19,722 nt of DNA from Comamonadaceae bacterium (GTDB taxonomy: Bacteria; Pseudomonadota; Gammaproteobacteria; Burkholderiales; Burkholderiaceae_C), in contig CANFZJ010000016.1 of NCBI GenBank assembly GCA_947451445.1, positions 1 through 19,722 of the forward strand. The letters are read 5' to 3'. Positions 14,695-19,722 of the stretch are shown in pieces (position 1 is the first letter of the stretch; each line of letters opens with the position of its first letter). The translations under genes and the position numbers were made by a program. A model generated the notes under the pieces. The model did no database searches and was not told the DNA's origin. It worked only from the letters and a program-made list of their open reading frames with translations.

Positions 14695-14697
14695 CCT

Positions 14698-15165
14698 ATG
14701 AACCGACTCGCCTCCATCCTGCCCCCCGCTCAAGTCCTTGTGAGTGTTGATGCCTCCAGCAAAAAACGCGCTTTTGAAGAGGCCGGTTTGCTGTTTGAGA
14801 ACCTGCATGGACTCAGCCGTGCGCTGATCACCGACAGCCTGTTTGCCCGCGAGCGCCTGGGGTCCACCGGTTTGGGCCATGGAGTCGCTATTCCGCATGG
14901 CCGTATCAAGGGCCTGAAAGCCCCCATGGCGGCCGTGGTGCAGCTGGCGCAGCCGATTGGCTTTGATGCCCCGGACGAACAACCAGTCGGTTTGCTCATC
15001 TTTTTGCTGGTGCCCGAGGCGGCTACCCAGAAACACCTGGAAATTTTGTCGGAAATCGCCGAGCTGCTCAGCGACGCACCCCTGCGTGAAAAAATCAAGA
15101 CGGCTGCCGATGCCGAATCCCTGCACAGCCTGATTTCCACCTGGCAGTCGGCCCAGCCGGCCTAG
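14698..15165 (+). CDS. ptsN: Nitrogen-PTS regulatory protein EIIA(Ntr)
   Basis: Cytoplasmic phospho-acceptor of the nitrogen phosphotransferase system, 155 residues. The phosphorylated His67 lies in GHGVAIPHGRI, and the rest fits the PTS EIIA type-2 fold (QPVGLLIFLLVPEAATQKHLEILSEIAELL, written here as the segment around 98-127). It regulates potassium and carbon/nitrogen balance through its phosphorylation state. It starts at ATG 14698 with no clear ribosome site. hprK follows 19 bp after its stop, so the two are probably one transcript. Confidence 0.95.
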   Translation: MNRLASILPPAQVLVSVDASSKKRAFEEAGLLFENLHGLSRALITDSLFARERLGSTGLGHGVAIPHGRIKGLKAPMAAVVQLAQPIGFDAPDEQPVGLLIFLLVPEAATQKHLEILSEIAELLSDAPLREKIKTAADAESLHSLISTWQSAQPA

Positions 15166-15184
15166 CTGTTCACCGGGCCTGTCT

Positions 15185-16135
15185 TTGAAACCTACCGTTG
15201 TCAGTGCCGACGTCCTGTTCGAGGCCTTTCGCGCCCTGCTGCGCTGGGAGTGGATTGCTGGTTTAGGCGCGTCCGAACGGCGGTTTGACGAGATTGCTGT
15301 GCGTGCGGCCCGCTCTGGTGCCGACTTGGTGGGTTATCTCAACTACATCCACCCCTACCGGGTGCAGATTCTGGGTGAGCGTGAAATCGCCTACATGACC
15401 AGCGCGTCTGCCGAAGACTGTGCGCGCCGTATTGCCCGTATCGTCACGCTGGAGCCACCGGTGTTGATCATGGCCGATGGCCAGGCGGCTCCCGATGCGT
15501 TGCTGTCCATGTGCGAGCGGGCCCAAATCCCCATGTTCGCCACCCGGGACTCGTCGGCTTTTGTCATCGACGTGCTGCGTGCCTACCTGTCCAAACACTT
15601 TGCCGACCGGACTTCGATGCACGGCGTGTTCATGGATATTTTGGGTCTGGGTGTGATGATCACGGGCGAATCCGGCCTGGGCAAAAGTGAGTTGGGCCTG
15701 GAGCTGATCTCCCGTGGCAACGGCCTGGTGGCCGACGATGCGGTCGATCTGTACCGCATTAACCAGACCACTATCGAGGGCCGTTGCCCCGAGCTGTTGC
15801 AAAACTTGCTGGAAGTGCGCGGCATTGGCTTGCTGGACATTCGCGGCATTTTTGGTGAGACGGCGGTGCGCCGCAAGATGCGTCTGAAGCTGATCGTCCA
15901 CCTCGTGCGCAAGGAAACCATGGAGCGCGAGTATGAGCGTCTGCCTTACGAACCGCTGACCCAGGACGTGCTGGGCGTGCCGGTGCGCAAGGTCATCATC
16001 CAGGTGGTGGCGGGCCGCAATATCGCCGTGTTGGTAGAGGCGGCGGTGCGCAACACCATCCTGCAGCTGCGCGGTATCGACACCTACCAAGAGTTCGTCG
16101 AACGCCACCGCAAGGCCATGGAAGCGGCAGAATAA
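15185..16135 (+). CDS. hprK: HPr kinase/phosphorylase
   Basis: Bifunctional kinase/phosphorylase acting on a Ser of HPr, 316 residues. Motifs: SMHGVFMDI before the P-loop, Walker A GESGLGKS at 161-168, LVADDAVDL, and the HprK signature LLEVRGIGLLDIRGIFGE, then a basic RRKMRLKL stretch. In proteobacteria it works with PTS-Ntr parts rather than Gram-positive catabolite repression. The start is TTG: upstream in frame there is no ATG or GTG before a TGA at 15131, and the next Met is residue 70. No good Shine-Dalgarno is visible, so translation may be coupled to ptsN. rapZ, often next, is absent here. Confidence 0.95.
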   Translation: MKPTVVSADVLFEAFRALLRWEWIAGLGASERRFDEIAVRAARSGADLVGYLNYIHPYRVQILGEREIAYMTSASAEDCARRIARIVTLEPPVLIMADGQAAPDALLSMCERAQIPMFATRDSSAFVIDVLRAYLSKHFADRTSMHGVFMDILGLGVMITGESGLGKSELGLELISRGNGLVADDAVDLYRINQTTIEGRCPELLQNLLEVRGIGLLDIRGIFGETAVRRKMRLKLIVHLVRKETMEREYERLPYEPLTQDVLGVPVRKVIIQVVAGRNIAVLVEAAVRNTILQLRGIDTYQEFVERHRKAMEAAE

Positions 16136-16139
16136 GTTT

Positions 16140-16193
16140 GCTATTTATTAAGTAGCAACTTGCGCAGGTGGAATAAGCGTCAGCAGCCTAAAA
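16140..16193 (+). repeat. 54-bp dispersed element, copy 3
   Basis: It starts 5 bp after the hprK stop. The head GCTATTTATTAAGTAGC has the same 17-nt form as copy 2, and the 43-nt tail aligns without gaps at about 22 of 43 by eye. It is more diverged than the other two. Confidence 0.6.
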
Positions 16194-16227
16194 GGCGCTC
16201 AATTAGCTGATGAACACCCCTTTCAGA

Positions 16228-16311
16228 AACACCGTGGAACCGGCTCTGCCGGGCCACTGGTGTGGCCCCCTGCAAGGGGGTTGGCGAAAACACGAAGTGT
16301 GTAGCCTGGGG
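16228..16311 (-). repeat. ~85-bp dispersed hairpin element, copy B (inverted)
   Basis: The reverse complement aligns along its length to 7736-7822. It holds CCCCCT-TGC-AGGGGG and the CACC/GGTG, GTGG/CCAC, CCGGC/GCCGG hairpin. It ends 3 bp from the fur stop codon and may serve as a bidirectional stop between hprK and fur. Confidence 0.8.
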
Positions 16312-16314
16312 GAG

Positions 16315-16731
16315 CTACTTCTTGCTGCAATCTGCGCACAGGCCGTACAGCGACATGGCGTGGTCGTGCACCGTCCAGCCCATGGTTTTGGCTACGATCT
16401 GCTGGCGTTGCTCGATTTCCGCGTCGTAAAACTCTTCTACCTTGCCGCAGCCGGTGCAGACAAAGTGGTCGTGGTGGCGGCCTTCGTTCAGTTCGTAGAC
16501 CGATTTGCCTGACTCAAAATGGCTGCGCGACAAGATGCCCGCCTGTTCAAACTGCGTCAACACGCGGTACACCGTGGCCAGGCCAATGTCCGAATGCTCC
16601 AGCAGCAGCACCCGAAACACATCTTCCGCCGTCATGTGGCGCAGTTCGCCCTTCTGGAAGATTTCCAGAATTTTCAGGCGGGGCAGGGTGGCCTTGAGGC
16701 CGGTGTTTTTGAGTTCTTCGATGTTGGCCAT
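16315..16731 (-). CDS. fur: Ferric uptake regulator Fur
   Basis: Fe2+-dependent DNA-binding repressor, 138 residues. The N-terminal winged helix has TLPRLKILEIF and the recognition helix region IGLATVYRVLTQFEQAGIL. The metal-binding part has HHDH at 86-89, Cys92/Cys95 (CTGC), His122/His124 and a second pair Cys132/Cys135 (CADC). It is divergent from bamE with an 82-bp gap, an arrangement common in beta- and gammaproteobacteria. The minus-strand TATGAT in that gap is a possible -10. No convincing Fur box is seen, so autoregulation is not supported here. Confidence 0.96.
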   Translation of the reverse strand: MANIEELKNTGLKATLPRLKILEIFQKGELRHMTAEDVFRVLLLEHSDIGLATVYRVLTQFEQAGILSRSHFESGKSVYELNEGRHHDHFVCTGCGKVEEFYDAEIEQRQQIVAKTMGWTVHDHAMSLYGLCADCSKK

Positions 16732-16776
16732 GGCGTCGTGTCTTGGGGGCTCGGGCGGTGGCCGAGGTGCTACCGC

Positions 16777-16782
16777 TACAAT
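16777..16782 (+). promoter_or_regulatory. Candidate -10 box for bamE
   Basis: TACAAT matches consensus at 5 of 6, 31 bp before the bamE ATG. The -35 region 17 bp upstream is GC-rich and poor. Confidence 0.35.
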
Positions 16783-16813
16783 CGTTTGATCATATCGCTA
16801 CGGCCCACCATCC

Positions 16814-17359
16814 ATGTTTTTACCTTCATTGCGCGGTGCTGGCACCGCTCTGATCCTAGTGGTTTGCGCGGCGCTGGGGGCCTGTAGCAGCATTGACAAC
16901 CGTACCCGGTCGCTCTTTGCCTCACTGTCTCCGTACCAGATCGAAGTGGTGCAAGGCAATTTCGTCTCCAAAGAGCAGGTGGATGCACTTAAACCCGGCA
17001 TGGCCCGCGAGCAGGTGCGCGACATTTTGGGCACCTCCTTGCTGCAAAGTGTGTTCCATGCCGAGCGCTGGGACTACGTGTTCACGTTGAAGCGCCAGGG
17101 CATCGAGCCCCAGGCGCGCCAGCTCACGGTGTTCTTCAACGGCGATGTGCTGGACCATGTAGCGGGTGACCCCATGCCCAGCGAAAGCGAGTTTGTGGGC
17201 CTGCTGGCCCATTCGCGGTCCGCCAAAGCCGTGCCGGTGCTGGAGGCGAGTGTCGCCAGCCTGAAGGACTTCTCCGCGCCAACGCCCGCAGCAGCAACCC
17301 CTGTCACCCAGCCCGTAGCGGCAGTGAGTTATCCCCCTCTAGAAGCGCCCGCCCGTTAA
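16814..17359 (+). CDS. bamE: Outer membrane assembly lipoprotein BamE (SmpA/OmlA)
   Basis: Lipoprotein of the Bam complex that inserts outer-membrane beta-barrels. It is 181 residues with a type II signal peptide and lipobox LGAC, acylated Cys24. The SmpA/OmlA domain covers about 39-115: YQIEVVQGNFVSKEQVDALKP, GMAREQVRDILGTSLLQSVF and RWDYVFTLKR. The C-terminal 60 residues are Ala/Pro-rich and longer than in E. coli BamE (113 residues in total). The divergent fur neighbour supports the call; dapB follows after 18 bp. Confidence 0.93.
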   Translation: MFLPSLRGAGTALILVVCAALGACSSIDNRTRSLFASLSPYQIEVVQGNFVSKEQVDALKPGMAREQVRDILGTSLLQSVFHAERWDYVFTLKRQGIEPQARQLTVFFNGDVLDHVAGDPMPSESEFVGLLAHSRSAKAVPVLEASVASLKDFSAPTPAAATPVTQPVAAVSYPPLEAPAR

Positions 17360-17377
17360 GCCCGGCGGTTTTTTGAC

Positions 17378-18205
17378 ATGACCGATTCTGTTTCTGTTTC
17401 TTTGCGCCACGCTGTCGCCGTGGCGGGTGCATCTGGCCGCATGGGCCATATTCTGGTAGAAGCCGTGCGCGATGCCGACGACTGTGTGCTGGCCGGAGCG
17501 CTGGACATCGCCAGCAGCCCGAACATCGGTGTCGATGCCGCCGCCTTCCTGGGCCACCACGCGGGCGTTGCCATCACGGCCGACCTGCAGCAGGGCCTGC
17601 AAAACGCGCGTGTGCTGATCGACTTCACCCGCCCCGAAGGCACGCTGGCGCATCTGCAGGTGTGCCGCCGCCTGGGCGTGAATGCGGTGATCGGCACCAC
17701 CGGTTTCAGCGACGCGCAAAAGGCCGAAATCGCCGAAATCGCCAAAGACATCGCCATCGTGATGGCCCCCAACATGAGCGTGGGCGTCAACGTCACCCTC
17801 AAGCTGCTGGAAATGGCTGCCAAAGCCCTGTCCACCGGCTACGACATTGAAATCGTCGAGGCCCACCACCGCCACAAGGTGGATGCGCCGTCCGGTACGG
17901 CTTTGAAAATGGGCGAGGTGATTGCCGACGCCCTGGGCCGTGACCTGAAAGACTGCGCCGTCTACGAACGCTACGGCGTGACCGGCGAGCGCGACCCGTC
18001 CAGCATCGGTTTTGCTACCATCCGGGGCGGTGACATCGTGGGCGACCACACGGTGCTGTTTGCGGGCACCGGCGAGCGCATCGAGATCAGCCACAAGTCG
18101 TCCAGCCGTGCCACCTACGCCCAGGGCAGCCTGCGCGCCGTGCGCTTCCTGGCCGACAAACGCAGCGGCCTGTTCGATATGTTTGACGTGCTGGGTCTGA
18201 AATAA
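17378..18205 (+). CDS. dapB: 4-hydroxy-tetrahydrodipicolinate reductase
   Basis: NAD(P)H-dependent reductase of the lysine and diaminopimelate pathway, 275 residues. The dinucleotide motif GASGRMG is at 17-23, GTTGF at 105-109, and the catalytic block EAHHRHKVDAPSGTAL starts at 160, with His162 and Lys166 in the catalytic positions. GERDPSSIGFATIRGGDIVGDHTV follows in its usual place (around 225-248). It lies in line with bamE and exbB and is likely co-transcribed. No clear Shine-Dalgarno precedes the ATG. Confidence 0.96.
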   Translation: MTDSVSVSLRHAVAVAGASGRMGHILVEAVRDADDCVLAGALDIASSPNIGVDAAAFLGHHAGVAITADLQQGLQNARVLIDFTRPEGTLAHLQVCRRLGVNAVIGTTGFSDAQKAEIAEIAKDIAIVMAPNMSVGVNVTLKLLEMAAKALSTGYDIEIVEAHHRHKVDAPSGTALKMGEVIADALGRDLKDCAVYERYGVTGERDPSSIGFATIRGGDIVGDHTVLFAGTGERIEISHKSSSRATYAQGSLRAVRFLADKRSGLFDMFDVLGLK

Positions 18206-18209
18206 GCCC

Positions 18210-18842
18210 ATGGACATCCTGACCCAGGGCGACTTGGTGAGCCGTGTGGTGGCCCTGCTGCTGCTGGCCATGTCGGTCGCCAGCTGGGTGGTGATCTTGT
18301 GGAAGGGCTGGATGCTACGCCGCGCCCGCACCGACGTAGCCCGCAGCACGGCCGCTTTTTGGCAAGCGCCATCGGTGGAAGTGGCCCAGCAAGGTTTGGC
18401 ATCTTTTGACCCCCTGGCGCTGGTTCTGCCTTTGGTTCTAGCTACAAAAATAGAAGCAATGGGTACGCTGGCCAGCGCGGGCAACCGCTCGCAGCAACTC
18501 ACCCGCGTACTGCGTAACGCCCTGCATGCCGTGCTGCACAAGCTGCAGTTTGGCCAGGTGCTGCTGGCCACCGTGGGTTCCACCGCGCCGTTTGTCGGCC
18601 TGCTGGGCACCGTCTGGGGCATTTACCACGCATTGGGCGCGATGGCCGCATCCGGCCAGATCAGCATCGACAAAGTCGCCGGCCCGGTGGGCGAGTCGCT
18701 GGTGATGACGGCTGCGGGCTTGGCCGTGGCCATCCCCGCCGTGCTGGCTTACAACGTGTACGGCCGTTTGATCGGCAGCATCGAGGCCGATCTGGAAGGC
18801 TTTGCCCGCGACCTGCGGGAATTACTGGCAGACCACGCATGA
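18210..18842 (+). CDS. exbB: MotA/TolQ/ExbB proton channel family protein
   Basis: Inner-membrane stator of 210 residues with three transmembrane segments (about 13-33, 118-140 and 165-187). The family core STAPFVGLLGTVWGIYHALG is present, as is GPVGESLVMTAAGLAVAIPAV. It pairs with the ExbD/TolR protein encoded just downstream to turn the proton gradient into work on TonB-type partners. Whether ExbB or TolQ is not decided by sequence; the lack of tolA/tolB nearby favours ExbB. It starts 4 bp after dapB. A 17-nt AT-rich segment at 18441-18457 looks like the head of the 54-bp repeat. Confidence 0.88.
   Translation: MDILTQGDLVSRVVALLLLAMSVASWVVILWKGWMLRRARTDVARSTAAFWQAPSVEVAQQGLASFDPLALVLPLVLATKIEAMGTLASAGNRSQQLTRVLRNALHAVLHKLQFGQVLLATVGSTAPFVGLLGTVWGIYHALGAMAASGQISIDKVAGPVGESLVMTAAGLAVAIPAVLAYNVYGRLIGSIEADLEGFARDLRELLADHA
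18441..18457 (+). repeat. Possible head of the 54-bp element inside exbB
   Basis: GCTACAAAAATAGAAGC has the same 17-nt GCTA...AGC form as the heads at 9927 and 16140, and is AT-rich in a GC-rich gene. The tail of the element is not found after it. It encodes part of LATKIEAM. Confidence 0.35.
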
Positions 18843-18845
18843 GCG

Positions 18846-18922
18846 TCGCCGGGCCGTCCCAAGGCGCGAACGCCCCCTCGGGGGGCAGCGTAGTACGCGT
18901 AGCGACAAGCGTGGGGGCCAGT
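18846..18922. repeat. GC-rich dispersed element between exbB and exbD
   Basis: This 84-bp gap is almost filled by a GC-rich block with the inverted repeat GCCCCCTCGGGGGGC near its centre and CAAGCGTGGGGGCC at its end. Its layout (C/G-run palindrome, then GGCCCGGC on the other strand) resembles the element at 7736 and 16228 in general form but is not a clear copy. Confidence 0.5.
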
Positions 18923-18926
18923 TAGC

Positions 18927-19349
18927 ATGGCGTTCGGCCGTTTAGAGCGCACCAAGGGCAGCGAGCCCATGAGCGACATCAACATGACGCCGCTGGTGGA
19001 CGTGATGTTGGTGCTGGTGGTGATCTTCATCCTGACTGCGCCGCTCATGTCGTCCTCCATCCGGCTGGACCTGCCCAAGGCCGAGGCCGCCAAGTCCCAG
19101 TCTGTGCCCCAGTTCGTCAGCCTGGTGGTGGACAAGACCGGGCAAGCCTATTTGAACGACCACAAAATGGAATTGCCGGCGCTGGCCCAGCAACTGGCCC
19201 AGCTTGCAGCACAAGACCCCGACACCGAGGTGCAGTTGCGCGCCGATACCACCGTGCCGTATGGCCGTGTGGTCGAGGTGATGGGTGTGGCGCAGGCCGC
19301 GGGCTTGAGCCGCATCGGCTTCGTCGCCCAGCCGACGGTCAAGCCCTAA
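18927..19349 (+). CDS. exbD: ExbD/TolR family biopolymer transport protein
   Basis: Inner-membrane partner of ExbB, 140 residues. A short cytoplasmic N-terminus (MAFGRLERTKGSEP) leads into MSDINMTPLVDVMLVLVVIF, one transmembrane segment at about 21-40 with the essential Asp25 of PLVDV, then a periplasmic domain (LRADTTVPYGRVVEVMGVAQ). It is separated from exbB by an 84-bp repeat-like gap, unusual for this pair. The start is ATG 18927; a weak ribosome site is provided by the end of the repeat. Confidence 0.92.
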   Translation: MAFGRLERTKGSEPMSDINMTPLVDVMLVLVVIFILTAPLMSSSIRLDLPKAEAAKSQSVPQFVSLVVDKTGQAYLNDHKMELPALAQQLAQLAAQDPDTEVQLRADTTVPYGRVVEVMGVAQAAGLSRIGFVAQPTVKP

Positions 19350-19360
19350 AATCACATATC

Positions 19361-19390
19361 TGCGGCAATCTTTGCCGCACTTTTCTTTTT
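19361..19390 (+). terminator. Intrinsic terminator after exbD
   Basis: TGCGGCAA (19361-19368) pairs perfectly with TTGCCGCA (19372-19379) around a TCT loop, followed by CTTTTCTTTTT. It ends the bamE-dapB-exbB-exbD run, only 20 bp before the leuS ATG, so leuS may be reached by read-through or attenuation. Confidence 0.8.
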
Positions 19391-19410
19391 GCAGCCCTGC
19401 TGCCGCCGCC

Positions 19411-19722
19411 ATGCTCGAAAAATACAGCCACCTCGAAGTCGAAGCCTCCGCCCAAGCCCATTGGACGGCGAATGACGCCTACCGCGTCACCGAAGACCGC
19501 TCCAAGAAGAAGTTCTACGCCTGCTCCATGCTGCCCTACCCCAGTGGCAAGCTGCACATGGGCCACGTGCGCAACTACACCATCAACGACATGCTGGCGC
19601 GCCAGTTGCGCATGCAGGGCTACAACGTGCTGATGCCCATGGGCTGCGACGCGTTTGGCCTGCCCGCTGAAAACGCTGCGCTGAAGAACGGCGTGCCGCC
19701 TGGCCAGTGGACCTTCTCCAAC
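19411..19722 (+). CDS. leuS: Leucyl-tRNA synthetase (3'-truncated by window end)
   Basis: Class I synthetase that charges tRNA-Leu; only the first 104 residues are present. It begins MLEKYSHLEVEASAQAHW and holds the class I signature HMGH at 49-52 in LPYPSGKLHMGHVRNYT, followed by MPMGCDAFGLPAENAA. The start is the ATG giving MLEKY; no Shine-Dalgarno is visible. It follows exbD and its terminator. Confidence 0.97.
   Translation, partial: MLEKYSHLEVEASAQAHWTANDAYRVTEDRSKKKFYACSMLPYPSGKLHMGHVRNYTINDMLARQLRMQGYNVLMPMGCDAFGLPAENAALKNGVPPGQWTFSN

Noticed and set aside
16732..16813. A Fur box between fur and bamE (TTTGATCATAT).
   Set aside because: Too few matches to the 19-bp Fur consensus.
1..19722. 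CRISPR array, tRNA/rRNA genes, transposase or phage genes.
   Set aside because: None seen; the repeats present are few, short and dispersed, with no regular spacers.

Overview
This window looks like a chromosomal segment of a high-GC betaproteobacterium, most likely Burkholderiales, family Comamonadaceae (Rhodoferax/Acidovorax-like). The evidence is the protein style, the three-part transhydrogenase (pntAA/pntAB/pntB), the hpf-ptsN-hprK set running into fur/bamE-dapB-exbB-exbD-leuS, and several short dispersed repeats of a kind I associate with this family. No rRNA, tRNA, transposase, integrase or CRISPR array is visible.

Layout. 1-2241 is the 3' part of a hybrid sensor kinase (H-box, ATPase, two receivers, HPt). 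It converges on mnmA (2251-3378, minus), which lies downstream of nudJ (3485-3967, minus), the same pairing as in Escherichia coli. Divergent from nudJ is the operon pntAA - exported unknown protein - pntAB - pntB (4123-7726, plus), whose genes overlap or nearly touch. Next come an acyl-CoA ligase (7865-9541) and a tightly linked MTA/SAH nucleosidase (9549-10286). 10455-12602 encodes the most unusual protein here: a putative metzincin-like zinc protease joined to seven tandem ~50-residue Trp-rich repeats, probably a seven-bladed lectin-like propeller. On the minus strand are a small unknown gene (12618-12914) and corA (12920-13909). The plus strand then carries hpf, ptsN and hprK (14207-16135), fur is divergent (16315-16731, minus), and bamE, dapB, exbB, exbD and the start of leuS (16814-19722) finish the window.

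How the genes work together. The right half is housekeeping and regulation: ribosome hibernation, nitrogen-PTS phosphorylation with HPr kinase, iron control, outer-membrane assembly, lysine/peptidoglycan precursor synthesis, proton-driven energy transduction and leucyl-tRNA charging. The left half covers tRNA thiolation, nucleotide clean-up and NADPH supply. The protease-propeller gene is the accessory item.

Structure beyond genes. A 54-bp dispersed element occurs three times (3429-3482, 9927-9980, 16140-16193). The middle copy lies in frame inside the nucleosidase gene and adds about 18 codons. A second, ~85-bp element occurs at 7736-7822 and, inverted, at 16228-16311; its hairpin shows a compensatory base-pair change between copies. 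A related-looking element fills the exbB-exbD gap. The corA leader holds a long hairpin, a perfect inverted repeat sits just upstream of the hpf ribosome binding site, and intrinsic terminators follow hpf and exbD.
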